The translations under genes and the position numbers were made by a program. Source: Paragyromitra xinjiangensis (taxonomy: Eukaryota > Ascomycota > Pezizomycetes > Pezizales > Discinaceae). Taken from it: DNA of 64,000 nucleotides. The notes below the pieces were generated by a model that worked only from the letters and a program-made list of their open reading frames with translations, was not told the origin of the DNA and made no database searches. Below, piece after piece: positions 33,409 through 46,466 of the stretch (its first letter is position 1; the number at the start of each line of letters is the position of its first letter). The stretch is from NCBI GenBank assembly GCA_038503065.1, contig JBCAMK010000014.1:1736001-1800000 (forward strand), given 5' to 3'.

Positions 33409-33930
33409 TCAACTATGGGGAATAGGCCTAGAAATGAGACTCAAGCCGTGCGCTAGATCTCGAGAATCATTGTAAAAGTTCGATTTTGTCAGGCGACTTA
33501 ACATCGGGTACTCGAGCTCTCTTTCATTATTCTCATAATATATATATCGCTGGTGGTATCTCACCCATAGACGCGCTCGGCCATAAGTGAGGGTAAGTCT
33601 TTGTCTGCTCTGGTATATATATCTAAGTGTAGTGCCGACTTTGGGTGAATTTCGCACAAGCAAGCCTTTTAATTCCCTTCTAGGGTTAGGGTTCGTATTG
33701 ATTATCATGCTTTTGAAACTCCTGAGTGTCGGACTTTGTGAGCTATTATTTTGGTGAAGGGATAAGTCTAACCGCATGTGAGGGTGAGAATTTAGGGATG
33801 CTGTGGAACTCTGCTTAGATTTTTGGTTTTGATTGACTAGGGGAGGCGTGGTTTTGGAATTACCTCGTTTTTGTTTATTTGCGTCGTAGAGTGTGGCTGC
33901 AGGTTTTACAACTGCTGTAGATTTCATCAT
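33409..33930 (-). CDS. Doubtful hypothetical ORF, 173 aa
   Basis: ATG at 33930. The first 70 residues are polar, Lys/Ser/Gln-rich (NKQKRGNSKTTPPLVNQNQK). The middle is translated from a telomere-like motif (33681-33693), which argues against coding there. No domain. It may be a short gene with an intron around the motif (CTAAC branch-like sequence), or chance. Confidence 0.2.
   Translation of the reverse strand: MMKSTAVVKPAATLYDANKQKRGNSKTTPPLVNQNQKSKQSSTASLNSHPHMRLDLSLHQNNSSQSPTLRSFKSMIINTNPNPRRELKGLLVRNSPKVGTTLRYIYQSRQRLTLTYGRARLWVRYHQRYIYYENNERELEYPMLSRLTKSNFYNDSRDLAHGLSLISRPIPHS
33681..33693. repeat. Telomere-like motif
   Basis: TAGGGTTAGGGTT, lying within the doubtful ORF 33409-33930. 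Confidence 0.8.
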
Positions 33931-34955
33931 TATTTCGCGACGGTGGGTAGCTAGATTTCCTGGAAAGAGTGCGGCGTGATGTTGTCATAGCTATATAGAA
34001 ACGTGGGAAGTCTATTATGAGTGATTTGAGGATGTTAATCATTGCTGAAACTAGGCTACTTGGAAGCAACTTTGATAGATAAGACTATAGCTACTATACT
34101 AAAATGATAGTATGGTGACGTGCCTTCAGCTACCACGGCACGGAAATGCACCAAGAAATAGTAGAAAGCGGAAAATGTAAGTGAAGTAGAGATCCCCACA
34201 TTTTACTAGAAGTACTGGTGTCTCTCTTGGCTAAACAAGCGACATATACTTACGTCTTGCCTCCTTGTGCGGAGGCTCGTCGCTGACCAATATATAGTTT
34301 ATCGCCATCATGGCTGTGCGAGGGTCTTAGGGATTGATATCGTATTTCCTTCAGGATGGATAGATGGTTTTGTTTTTCGTTTTTTGTGTTTTAGTTGGGA
34401 TGTGGATAACTTGATTCCACTTTACAAGATCCGCCACGAACTTGCCTAATTATAATGTGCTTGGGATTATTTCTTCAAGCGCACAATTTGGAGATAGATT
34501 AAATTGTACAACTCTGCTCGGGCGCTGGCCTACAATCAGTGCGGTACCGTCCTCTAGTATCACCTCTCATAGGTTATCTAGGGTAGTTGACTTCTATGGT
34601 ATACTTGAACATCATGGTACTACATAGAAAACTATGGTGTGCCTAACTGCCGGACTACCTACTAATTCATTTGTCGTTTCATGATATGATCATTAAAAAT
34701 TATTTCTTGATGAGCCCTCCTGTAAGATACAGAATCAATATGTGGCATGCTTGAGTATTGATTTCTATTATCCGTAAATATGCGTCTTCTCCGTCTTCCT
34801 TGTCTCCAACTTCCTTCTCCGTGCACAGAATCCACTAGCAGTTTTTTACTCGTTACATAAAGTGTTACCTATTAACAAGCTTTACATCCACTCCACACTC
34901 TTATTTAAACAGGAAACTAAAACCCCACAAGAATTCCACACGTATCTTAGGAAGA
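33931..34955. other. Intergenic, nothing supported
   Basis: No repeat, RNA gene or convincing ORF was seen. It must include the promoter of the gene at 34956. Confidence 0.5.
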
Positions 34956-35387
34956 ATGTGTAAACACACCACTATCATCTACGTCTGCGGACACCAAACC
35001 AGAAGCATGGAACCAACCGGACCAACCTGCAGAGACGGCAACCTCCATCCTCATGGCTTTGACGCAGTATTCCATACTTCCAAAGTCGGCAGGATCTGTC
35101 CGAAATGCATCAAATCAAAGGAAATTTCAGAACGCGTAAAGTTAGAAGAAGCGCAGAGATCGACGGATGCGAGCCGATTTCGCGGAATGCAGGAAATGCT
35201 CCACGCGGTGAGTTTAGACGGTAGCATAGGATCTGCAGATGCGAAGGGGTTTGAGGAGGCGAAACGAATGATAGATGCGGCTTACGAGGAGCGGGTGACT
35301 GTTGGGGACTTCAGCCGTCGGCTTGTGGCTTGGTCGCAGGGTGTTGCTGAGGCTGGGTCCCAGGATATAGAGGTGATCCTTGAATGA
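34956..35387 (+). CDS. Small cysteine-motif protein, 143 aa
   Basis: ATG 34956. The start MCKHTTIIYVCGHQ is the opening seen in many small fungal proteins that begin with a Cys/His cluster. Further cysteines occur at GPTCRDG (residue 28) and in a CxxC pair (GRICPKCIKSK, near 48-54), so one zinc site is likely. Residues about 55-143 are helical and charged with no membrane segment. The function is unknown; such proteins are usually annotated as hypothetical. It has its own promoter and no tight neighbour. Confidence 0.65.
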   Translation: MCKHTTIIYVCGHQTRSMEPTGPTCRDGNLHPHGFDAVFHTSKVGRICPKCIKSKEISERVKLEEAQRSTDASRFRGMQEMLHAVSLDGSIGSADAKGFEEAKRMIDAAYEERVTVGDFSRRLVAWSQGVAEAGSQDIEVILE

Positions 35388-36928
35388 TTGGGGTTTCTGT
35401 TTTATGCATCATCCCGTGTCGCTCCGCGATGCTTAATTTATTTGTTCGAGGGGTTTCTTTGGTAGGGCTCATAGCGGGAGGGTCTGTGATCCTCTTTTTG
35501 ATAGATAATTTTTAATTTTAGCAGCTTTTCAAACTCCCAGCAGGATTAACCTCCAGTAAGGTTACAGTAATCAAACCCCTAAAGATATTGGTTTATGTGT
35601 TCCATCGCTGCACGGCGTGAGTGGTGGAGTACTATTTGCTGGTAGCTACTGGTACTAGCCTTTGAAGATCTGTTGTAGTTCGTGAGATTGGCTGTGAAAT
35701 AGCTCTACACCTTTAAATAGATACATAATTTTCACACATAGTTGGTATCGATATCTCCCTCTTCATTCGACCCCTTTCCCGCTCTATCCTCTCCAAAACA
35801 CTTTCTTATTAGTAATGGTTATGGCCTAGTTCCTATGTTGAGTGTATTTGCCAATTACGATCTTATAGACCCAATTTTATCACAGAAGCTCAGGGTGATA
35901 CTCATAATATTAGTTACAAGCGAGATGGCTTGTTCTAAACAGAAGTGCATCATATAGACAAATTTCACCTACAAGGTGGCGCAGCTTGCGATCGAGAACT
36001 ATGTTATGTCAGTTTAGGGACACGCTAAGCCGTTCTTATCAGGAAACATAAATTTAATTCCCAGCATCGTTGATTGATAGGTGTTCGAGTGAGATTTTGT
36101 GATCAAAATTGACCATTTGTTTATTGTTTAGAGTAGAGCGATAGTGGAGTAAAAGATGTAACAAGGCTTGGTGGTCTTTGCTAAAAAAATGATCTCCCGT
36201 TTGCCGTTACAGAAGTCTGGTTATCCCTTATGCTGGTACGTACCGCCAACATCTGAGTCCAGAATTACGAATGATTTTCATAATTGGAGAGCTCAGGGCA
36301 CCGGTGTAACCTGTCGCACGGATCATTATCTGCTCTTGGGTTAGGAATTGTTAGCCACCTACGCTATGCGTGGCCTCGTTGGGTCTCAGTTGTATCATGA
36401 ACTTGCTGAATGGCCACTGTTGCCGTTGCCGTGTTTCACTATTTTGCTTTATATTTTCTTTTCAGGTGTCTAACACCGCACAAACTGACGAGAACCGACA
36501 GCACGCTAGATAGGAGGTGATTCAGAAAGTGGTTCAAGACAGTAAATCAATTGCCTTTGAAGGCGGTTATTTGCAGCTATCATCTGGCGCAATTTCAGAG
36601 CGAAAAATTTCCTGCATGTAGCAGACCGGCAGTTAGCTGATAACGCCACATCTTATTTCAACCTCTAAGCGAGTTGCCACATTAACGTGGATTGCGCTGA
36701 GGTGTTCAGAAGAGGTGTGGCATATTGAAGATCTGCCTCAGAAGAGTTTGGTTAGCTGCACCAAGAAAGGTAATTCCCCATGCGGGATGTTAGCCCTGGC
36801 GCTCTTCCCGTTCACCAATTGCACACTATTGGACCGATATCGGAATCAGGAAATGTGAGTAAAACGCATATCGACGTTAGGTACATTGGTAAAGCTTTGA
36901 AATCGATAAAGAAACGTGTTATCTGGGC
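35388..36928. other. Intergenic, nothing supported
   Basis: Contains only short, unrelated ORFs. Confidence 0.5.
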
Positions 36929-38241
36929 CTATCTTCTATCGACAATCTTTCGTATCTTATTTGCATTACTACCTTTCTCCAATTCCACGTACTCTACTGC
37001 TTTGACAATGAAGTCTGCAGTTACGTAAAGGTCGTGGCCCTTCAATAACGCTGCCTTGATGCCTTCTGATAAAGCTTCCCCAGCTGCTTTATCCTTAAAG
37101 ACCACTCTAAACTCCACAGATTCCTCTCGTTGCCCAATGTGATCCGAGTCAAGTATAACTTGCCATTCCAAAACTCCCCATTGGTCCTGTTGCATGATTT
37201 TCTCTATCTCAATGACACTAAACTTCTCACCGTTGAGATGAAATGACTTTCCAGGGTGTCGCCCATGTAACCTTAGGCATCGGTGTCCATTCGCACCTAC
37301 TCCATTGGTTGTGTGTGGATGGAGTGATCCGATATCTCCTGAACGGAAACGAACTAACGGATTTCGCAATCGCATGAGCGACGTGACGACGATTTCGCCG
37401 ACCTCGCCTTCTGGCATCGGATTTCCATCATCATCCACAATCTCAACTATCATCGTATCGGCCTCAAATATAAGGTCTCTATATGGCTTTCCGTCGTTCA
37501 AGGAATTCGAGGGCACAGACACAGCCCAAGGACCGCACTCGGCGGAGCCATAGACTGACACTATGTATTCGCAATGAAAGGCTTTACGTAGGTATTCCTC
37601 TTGATATGCGGGTAATGGCTCAGACGAATACATAACTTTGGTGAATGAAATTTCGATTTTTGGATTTGCCAAAAGGTAGCGGGCAAATATTAGGAGACGA
37701 GAAGATATACCCGTGATAGCATTTGCGCCGAATTGAAGGACTATCGGGGCGATTTCTTCGTCAGGAAAGCTAGAGCCTGCGGGGATATTTGTGCCGCCTG
37801 CGTACTCAATGAGATCGCCGGTGAGTTCTAGAGAACTAGTGAAATTCCAATTTAGCTAGTGCTTAAGAGAAATCTGCGGTATGAAGCTTACCGGTATAGC
37901 CCGCCCCCAGCATGTAAGTTCAGCACGATATCATTTTCATCTATGGCATGAAGGCTTCGCATAAACTCGCCGGCTCTTTGTCGTTGGCGTCGGTTTTCAG
38001 CTGCATCAACAACGAAGAAACACGGGCCAGGAGTGACCCCGGAACTGCCGCCGGTAAGACTGGTATACGCGGATTTGAGAAATTTTGGATCGGATAATAT
38101 CATGGTCTGTATGTTGTCGTGAAGTTCAGGTTTTATCATGAGTGGGAAGGCGGAAAGGCTTCTTTCAGATGATGAGACACGTTTGGAGTAAAATGGATGT
38201 GAAGCAGCTGCTTCGAGTATTTTCTCAATTGAGTAAGGCAT
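36929..38241 (-). CDS. PaaK-like adenylate-forming enzyme (acyl-CoA ligase family), 418 aa, two exons
   Basis: Exons 38241-37892 and 37835-36929; the intron is 56 bp (GTAAGC...ACTAG), phase 2. The start MPYSIEKILEAAASHPFYSK is typical of phenylacetate-CoA ligase-like proteins. Motifs in order: SLTGGSSGVTPGP (A3, phosphate-binding loop), VSVYGSAECGPWAV (A5), FRSGDIGSL (A7/A8 region), and a C-terminal subdomain with GEKFSVIEIEKIMQ. It would activate a carboxylic acid, probably aromatic, as an acyl-adenylate; whether CoA is the acceptor cannot be told. No carrier-protein domain is attached. The other enzyme in this part of the window is the ATP-grasp/TauD fusion 4.8 kb away, a possible pathway partner. 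Confidence 0.85.
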
Positions 38242-41200
38242 AGTTTGGAGGGGTGATATCAAAGCTCGAGATTTGGTAGAGTAAATATGACTGAGAATAG
38301 AGTGGAAGATAATAGAGATTTGTTGAAATGGGTTTGGCTGAGGGTGGGATGAAAAGGTTGACGATAGTTGGCTATTTAAGGATAACCCATATACTCAAAG
38401 GAAGAGCGAGAGGCTCGGGGCGTGGTTCTGCCTCTGGATTCTCACACGTTGTGCATGGTATTGGAGATCTGCGATGTACGACTACGAATCCCTTGCCGGA
38501 TATCGACGAAAGCCGAACCTCCTGTGTAGCTTCTGGCCAGTAAATCCAGCACGGCTATCGGCCGCTTGGGCCGCAATTTTTCTATCGACAGAGTTTCACT
38601 TTGTGGTCGCCGAAGCTGGGCCTTCCGTCATGTGTGAAGTTGCGTTACGGTTCTTCCCGTGGGTCGTGAATTGTGCATAGACTGCTCGGGGTAGGCATGA
38701 AGCACTTGGAAATGCTTTTTGCTGGTAGATTTCCCCGATCCGCTCTCGCCTAGTTAGCCGCGTAGACAGACTAATCAGTCAATCCACACCTGCATATCTA
38801 GATTTTTATATCTTCTCCGAGTGTCTCTAAGCCCAAAATAAGCGATAGCCAAAATCATGTTCAGATTGAACCTTTTGAGGCATTAATGTCGTATCACCTT
38901 TGTGCCGTGTTTCGGCCTCTTCAGCTCGGGATTTATCTTGGTTGAGTTACCGCCCGAGTTTGAGGGAATTTTAATGTCTGTGGTGAAAATACTGCTGATA
39001 CATGGCTTCTAGGCTATCCACAACCCCAACCACCCGGAGAACTAGCAGAGCCGTACCTAAATTCGAAGTGGAAGTTTCCTACATTACAACCAATTGCAGC
39101 CTGCGTGCTGCTCAAACACGTTTCCCCTACTAAAGGCTAACCAATCATCGTTTGTCTAGGTGAATAAGGTGTTTGGGTTGTTTGTGAAGCCCCATCCCTT
39201 AGTAATATAATAAGATATTAACTACCTCAAGGTTTCGTCCTAGTGATGCCTATCGTTTATCGTGATAATAGGGTGAGACGTCCCGTCACGTTCTAGCCTT
39301 CTAAGCGGGGTCCGTTTCATGCCCCAGAGTCTAGAATCTAGGTTTACGGGGAAATATCCTGGATCTGTCCGCAGATTGTCGCTAATCTGCGGTATGAGTG
39401 GCGGACATCGCCAAGACTGGAACCCGGAAAATATCACATAGTAGTTAGCTATCTATATAAGTATGCAGGGTCTGCGATCGACAATGCGGTCGTGGGATCG
39501 GGCGTCAAATAAGCAGGCACGGCAGAAAGTTCAGCTTGGCACGAGCTGTGTATGGGGCCTGATACGGCAGTTGAATTTGACCTGCATGGCACCTAACTGG
39601 GGAAAGAGAGATTTTAGGGGAACGAACGAGTGATGTTCCTGATTAAAATCTAGAGATTTGGGTTGAGAAAACCTTTACTATACCATGCTTCCTTGTGCAG
39701 CCCTTTAAGACACCATCATGTCTCACAATAACCCATGAACAAAAACATCACAAGTACCTAAGCATGGTCGCAAACTTTCCCTTTTGGCACCATACTACGC
39801 CTCTTGTAAGCAAGAGATGTGGTGTATTTTAATGTATATACTGGCCCACAACTCAATTTTCAGGGAAAATGGCAGAGTATACGGCGAGTTCTACCCACTG
39901 GTAGCCTGGGACCTCCAGTACAGATAATTTTAATATAAATAACCTCAACATGCAAAAAAAGTAAGGACAAGCCCCCAAGATATAATGTGTAGCTTGTGTG
40001 TAGTGTGGGCTGTTGGAGGGGGCATATGTTTAGTACTAAATAAGACTGGCCTCTAAGTTCTGGATGGTAGTCTCATCGTGCAGATGGTATCTTAAAAGGC
40101 TGCACGAAAAGATATGGTATAGTAAAGGTTTCCTTAACCTAACCCCTTTGTGTGCATGTACCTGTGTAGTTAGTACTGGCAGGAAAGTCACCATACGCAC
40201 CGGTAAACCAAGATTTTGCATTTTAGGTAAAGTTTAATTTGGGCGGGTTGTGTTTGTGGGGTCCTTATTTCGATCTACGGTATGGAGGTTTTAATGCAGT
40301 TGCACAATTACTACGTCCCAGCTCTGCCACGTTATGGGACCGAATCTATGCGATCCGCTAATCCTTGCTTAGATCGCGACATCTGGGGTCGTACATGTTA
40401 AGTAAGATTGTTTTCTTGCTCTATTGCTGATGGATCTACCGCTGTTTTGGGCTCGTGTTGCTTAAATGGGGGAACTCCCTACTTCATAATCAAGGGGCTG
40501 GAAAACAGACTGAATTTAAGAGTACTTCCGAACGAGATGCCAGAAAATAGTAATATCTCAATTCAAATTGGTGTCTTGAGGGATCTGTAAGCATAGAGGG
40601 GTACTGGTAGTGAAAAGATAACCAGAGACTCCGGAGCGTTTTTTTGGCTAGTAGAAATAATTCATCTACCGTTTTATGCCTATTTAGCGTCAGGCAAGGG
40701 CTTGTCGATCTTTATCAAGAACCAATAGAATTGCTATGGTGGACGAGGGCAAGATGCTTTTTAGCGGAGGGGCACAACATTTGCCAGTGGTGTAGCTCAG
40801 CTCACCAACCAAAAGCAAAGGATCGCTACGCCACTGATATTAAGGCGACGCAGACGCTAGCGGGGTTTTCGAGTTTCTACGGTATATAAGTACGTGATTA
40901 GATATGTTTTTGTTTTCTAGAACCACTACTCTAACGCATTTACAAGTACCGAGACCAAATACTGGGACAGAGCGAAGATCTATATTTTCGGAGTATACGT
41001 AGAGTCATCGATAGCCCCTCATTCAGCTCGAGGCCACATCAGCTGACTGCGGTCGAGCGGAACACGACCAGTCTACCAAATTGCGCCCGACTGACCTTTT
41101 CAGGTCTTCGGTTTGTTCCGCTGTCGGATATCTCTTACACGGAGCCCACCTTTGTTAGGCTATAGCCTCAGGCAGTCAGGCCAAGGGATTGTAATGCCTA

Positions 41201-43065
41201 TAGGTGGTAGGTAATGTTTTGGCTAGATATACTTTAGAAATGGAGAACTAAAAAGGCCAGGTGTGACAAACATATAGTTGGCGTCATACCACAATTGCAG
41301 CTCTGTAACCACAATGTAGAGTAATATATCTTGCGTCGAGATTTACGCATTAGAGATTGAGCGATTAGTGCAAGGCTAGAGTCAAGTTCGCGGAGACTCG
41401 CACCCCGGATGCCGCTGGCAGTGACCTGATACCACAACTGAAGATTTCGCCGTCACTTGAATGCTGCAGCAGCCGAGTTGGAAACCTGGGATCCAAGCAC
41501 TAATTGCAATAGCTATTACTTGACTGATTTCACCCTTCTGGGGTTGTTCCCACCCAAAAGGCTCAAGCAGCCTGGACACTAAGCTTTGACATGCACACAA
41601 GATGGTAGAAAACAGTGGTACCCCGTCCAAAATTGATATCCTGAGGTCTATGGGGTGTCTAAAAGATGCCAAACCAAGTACCGGCTAGAGAAGTTCGGCT
41701 ATTTCCTATCTAGGAAGTAGGCCCTAAAACGGCGACATGGATTGCCGCACGTGTGCTTAGTAGGTGTTACTTCAGCTGAAAACCAGAAAAAAAAACTCTC
41801 CTGCTATTGCTTTTAACCACCCGTATTTGATGCTAAGTATACTATTAGACTAGATAGGGGCTCCGGATAGAGGGGGTTTAATCGGAAACATAACCCTTCG
41901 TAGAGGGTTTCACAAGCTATCGGCCACCCTGCTGGCCTGGCCACCCTTGGTTGGTTAAAACTTGTCTAAGCAGCGAAAATTCGCTAGAGATCTTTAGCTA
42001 TTCGAGTGGATTGTGGAACTGCCTGTGCTAGGCTTCACCATGCAGCTCTTCCGGGTGCCGGCAGCAGTCCGCAAGTATTGATACTACCGCAATCTTGGCA
42101 ATCACAACACTGGTCACATGGAGCTGCTAAAGGTTGGTTCTGAGGTTCTAGATTGAGGTTCTTGCAATGGGTTCCTGCTGGGCCTGCTTACAGCAAGTTA
42201 ATGTACCGAGTGAGAGTTGGTGACGTGTACCTGCAATGCAGGTATCTCAAATGAGATTAGTCTTGCTTTCATTCTAATTTTAGAAATCACCACTCATCTA
42301 CCCCCCTGGTGTGGTGGATATGGCGGTCGAGACAGAGAATTCACCTGTCGGTTGGTTATCTGTATGTATCCGGTATTGATTTGAACGGCGTACAAAGAAT
42401 GTTTCAACGCCCGCTTGTTTCATATTCATCCGTCGAATGAACAAATATGGGCAGTATAGTATACACACTGCTGGGTAAGCATGTGGTAGAAAATTTCAGC
42501 TCGTTCCCGATTGTAGGAAGTGTGCATACCCGAGTAGACAATGAGTACCCGGAAATACAGAGTGTGGAAGAGCTTTAACTGATCGAAGAGTTAAGTAAAG
42601 CTTGGATCTCTGGTTGGCTAAACCAACTTGCCTGTAGCTTGCATTTCCTGGTACCTGCACCCGCACTTACCTACCTCAAAAAAGAAAATTATTACCAAGA
42701 AATAGTACGGGCAATAGTCAAAACCGGGAGACCCTGCATAGCTAGGTTCTAAAAATGACTTGTTGTACGTAGGATCGTCTGAATTTCGAGACAATACTCG
42801 GCATGGGATTGCAATTGAATTTACAAGATTCACTCGAAGGAGCGCTTCTGCGACAGTTGTGGGCTCATCCGGGCTAAGTATGGTGTACGGCGTGATGCGT
42901 GATTGTTCAGCGTGGGTGGTACTCTTGGAATTCTCCCCTTCCCTTGGGTTTAGATAACTCCTTTCTCGTTTATTCTAACCTGCGTGAGCCTTCAAGATAA
43001 GTACCCCTCTTGCCAACCATATTTCGGACCTTACCTCCTCGAAGCATCAAATCTATCGAGAGACC
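38242..43065. other. 4.8-kb gene-free interval between the two metabolic genes
   Basis: No supported gene. A hAT-like end pair occurs at about 40781-40839: CAGTGGTGTAGC and, inverted, GCTACGCCACTG, 12 bp with one mismatch and only about 36 bp between them. A weak inverted repeat around GCGGAACA occurs at about 41055-41130. Otherwise nothing was seen. Confidence 0.45.
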
Positions 43066-45376
43066 ATGAGTCCCAATACCGATTTCTTTCAAGTTTTCCT
43101 GTCTTCGGGGTCTTCTACTTCTATCACTGCGCGTCTTGCTGACCTTCGAGAGTCTTTGCACTCCTCTGAACCCAATTGGCCTCATGGATATGACCTGGCA
43201 GCAAACCCATATCCGTTTTATGCCTCGTCCAAGCGAATCGCCGAGCTCCGGCAAGTTCACCTAGCCCTTCGTGCTGCGGTTTTAGCCATCATCAGAAATT
43301 GGTGGTCTACACCCAGATATCAAGCAGCTATTCCCCTCTCACCCAAGATAGAGCGGGTTCTGCGATCTTTAGAATCTCGACGACCTTACAACAATATCGG
43401 GGCTTATCGTCCCGATTTCTTGATTCCCTTACACCAGAATGACCCCCTCTCCTTTTGCGAAATCAACGCCAGGTTCGCGTTCAACGGTTTTGTCGCTGGA
43501 TCGTACGTGCAAGATTATGTTGCTAGGCTTGAAGTTGGGGAGAAAATCAAGGGCCTCAAAAGGAGTACAGCTGAAAGTGTATGTATTTCTCTTTCAGCTG
43601 ATCAGATACACTCGGAATAGCGTAACTGACAGGAGGTGAAATTTGTTTTAGATCGTATCTGCCTTTTCCGAACTCTTTGATCGATCAAAACCCCTCGGTT
43701 TGGTAAAAGGACGCGAAATTGGATACGATATCCATTTATTCCACCAATTTCACAGCCAATCTCGATTTATCGACCCCAGTCATCTAAAACTAGTCCCATG
43801 TAGCCAGTCGCCGTCGGGGTTCACGTTAGCAGATAACTTCGGAACCATTGAGCAGATTGCTTTAGAGCTGCATCAGGATGAGCTTGAAGGTCTCGATGAG
43901 AAATTACTTCTCGAGATCGGAGCACGATGCTACAATGATCTCCGTACCATATTCTTCATGCACGATAAACGGATGTTGGGTCTCGTGCTTCAGGAGCTGG
44001 GCAATCTTGTCTCGTCGGGCGTCTTGACAGCTGCTCAAGCTGATACTCTCCGATATGGGATTGTCGAAACGCATCTTCCTGGGACTCAAACGTTTCGAAG
44101 TATCTTGAATGATACAAAAAATAAAGATTTGTGGCTGCTCAAGCCATTCTTGGCAGGCAAAGGCGAAGGAATCATTTTTGGGAAAGATGTCGATGAGGAA
44201 ACTTGGGGGAACCTGATCAAGTCGAACCCCGAAAAGACATTTACAGAAGGCTCATTCACCTCCAAGTCTGTCCCTTATGTTATTCAGCGATACATCGTCC
44301 AAAGGAGACATAAACTTATTGTTCAGCCGCAAGAACCAGGTCAATTGGCTCGCCGAGTCAATTGGTTTGTAGTTGGAACCGTGTTTTGCCTCAACGGGCA
44401 ATTTCTTGGGGTATCGGTCTGGCGTACTTCACCAACAGACATTACCGCTGTTTCGAGAGGCGGTGAATTCATGGGCGGCGTAACCGATATGACAGCATCT
44501 TCGGCCTACCCGAGGCCTTTCCATAGGAAACAGCCGGTTCCCAATATTTCGCCTACTCTGCAGCTCTCTAAGGCAGCTCAGATTGAAGCTGAATCACTCG
44601 GCCGCCTATCCGACGATGTTCCGATTGTGAGAAACGCTCTGCAGACCTACGGCGTTGCGGTTATTCACCTAGGATTCTCGGACCCTAGCAGTACGTATAT
44701 GCTCAACCTAGCGAGAGCGCTCGGCAGCCTGATAGATCATTCGAAGACCAATGGCCCACTCTGGGATGTAAAACCGAAGAGTGGGTTTGAACTCGCTCGT
44801 TCCCAAACCGCTAATTCTTTTCCATGGCATACTGTAAGTGGATTTTCGTATTTAAGAAGACATCATCCGCTTATGAATTAGTCTCTGATTCCCTGGGTGT
44901 AGGATTGTTCGTTTGACGAATCACCCCCTCGATACTTTGCGCTTCATGTAATTCGCGCCGATAGGGAAGGTGGTGGCAAACTGAAAGTTCTTCCTGTAGA
45001 CAAAATTCTTTCGCTGCTACATCCTTCGACAGTGGAGATGTTGAAACGACCTTTATTTCGAATGCAGGTACCAAAAGAGTTTCAGAAAGATGTAACACAT
45101 GTCACTGGCGCACTTTTAACCTCAGATGGCAAGATCCGGTATCGGAGAGAGATCATTGAACCATTAAATTCTGAAGCCGGGAAAGCCCTTGAAGAGTTAG
45201 ATTCGGTTCTTCAGAGTTCAGAGGATAATGGGATAGCAAGGGTTTTGGGTGATGATATCATGAAAGATTCTACGATTGTGTGTTTGGATAATGCAAAGTG
45301 GATGCATGCAAGAAGCCAGGTGCGGGATCCGCAAAGATGGTTAAGGAGGGTTCGGTGGGGTCCTGAGCTGTTTTAG
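43066..45376 (+). CDS. ATP-grasp / TauD-type dioxygenase fusion protein, 722 aa, three exons
   Basis: Exons 43066-43578, 43652-44833 and 44903-45376; introns 73 and 69 bp, phase 0. The N-terminal ~450 residues look like an ATP-grasp ligase. RPDFLIPLHQNDPLSFCEIN, then ARFAFNGF lies near 120-150, and the ATP-site strand LLKPFLAGKGEGIIFG at about 333-348, then YVIQRYI. The C-terminal ~200 residues are a TauD/TfdA 2-oxoglutarate/Fe(II) dioxygenase: SQTANSFPWHTD (facial triad His564, Asp566), FALHVIRADREGGG, and WMHARSQVRDPQRWLRRVRW (His700; Arg713/714 for 2-oxoglutarate). Intron 2 splits the HTD motif exactly between Thr and Asp. Likely role: couple a carboxylate to an amine, then hydroxylate or desaturate it, in a specialised pathway. 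The substrate is unknown. Confidence 0.85.
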
Positions 45377-46053
45377 TTGGGGAAGTTTCACCTATAGCTA
45401 CCTGATGCACGAGACTTTATTTTGGCTTTTTTTGTCGCGAGCCATACCGTGTTTGACGTTAGAATTATTCTGACTTATAAGAAAAACTTAAAATTGATTT
45501 TTGATCTACTAAAACCTCCATATTTGTAATCTTTCTGCTGCGTGTATTTAAACCCTAACCCTATAGAAACAATAGCCTGGCGTCAACCTCAACCACGTGA
45601 AATGAGGCCTGGGTAGGAGTAGCTCTATATTGAATTTTTGCATAACTAGTTATTGGTAGGGATTACAGGGTGTGCTCTACGACGAATAGGAAAGCGATGC
45701 TTGCAATTGATCAAGAATTGGTTCCTACAGGATCAACATATATATCCTAGCTCTTACTATTGTATGGTGAAAGCTAGGATGTAAAAGTCATATGGGTATT
45801 CTTAGCTCTGCTTTATGTTATCTACCTAGGATTTGGCGATACGTACTCAATATATATAAACTCTACCCGATAACCGTATACGTAATATCCTACTCACTCA
45901 TGGTTTTTTCTTCTGGTTTTCGCCATGTTAGGTATCCCGCCCTGAAAAGCGATCTCGGAGAAGTTAGGGGAACGAAATTCTCAAATCCCTTCCGAATATA
46001 TTCTCAGTCCTAAAGATCTTGGGGGAATTGACAGTCAATTAAGCATTACTTTC
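45377..46053. other. Intergenic
   Basis: Contains a telomere-like motif at 45551-45565. No gene is seen. Confidence 0.5.
45551..45564. repeat. Telomere-like motif
   Basis: AACCCTAACCCTAT, 175 bp after the stop of the ATP-grasp/TauD gene. Confidence 0.8.
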
Positions 46054-46430
46054 ATGTCAAAATCGACGTATTTTTTCACACCTGAGGAGATCAAGATCGT
46101 TAATGCGAATGCTCCCAAAATTGTTGACAAAGCAATATCTGGGGAATGGTCTGTAGTGAGGGTCACCGAGGCCTTTATCAAAGCTGCAATAGTAGTTCAT
46201 CAACTGGTACTGCGATCTCTCATCCGTATCGCGGTGGCTAAGACCAATGTCCTAACTGCTGTGGTGGTGGAAACAGAAACCACCTCCGGAGCTGTACCTT
46301 ACCCCCGGACGACAAGAGATTATCCCCTGGGGGGTTTCAGGCGGCGAAGCTGTTTTACTGGCTATGCATGGAAGCCTACTAGGGATAGGAACATACATTG
46401 GCAGGTCCATTAGAATCCCGGCGAGTTGGA
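46054..46430 (+). pseudogene. Amidase-signature family relic
   Basis: ATG at 46054 opens a frame whose segment WSVVRVTEAFIKAAIVVHQL resembles the N-terminal helix of fungal amidases. After an internal deletion (about 46250-46310) a different frame reads LSPGGVSGGEAVLLAMHGSL, then LGIGTYIGRSIRIPA. This is the amidase signature with changes at conserved sites (GTDIGGS has become GTYIGRS). The two parts are in different frames and most of the ~550-residue family length is missing. It is non-functional. Confidence 0.8.
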
Positions 46431-46466
46431 ATAGAATAATTTGTATTCTCTGAAACTAGTTACTGG

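Noticed and set aside
40781..40839. hAT-type ends CAGTGGTGTAGC/GCTACGCCACTG
   Set aside because: Only about 36 bp lie between the ends and no 8-bp target duplication is seen, so it is too weak to call an element.
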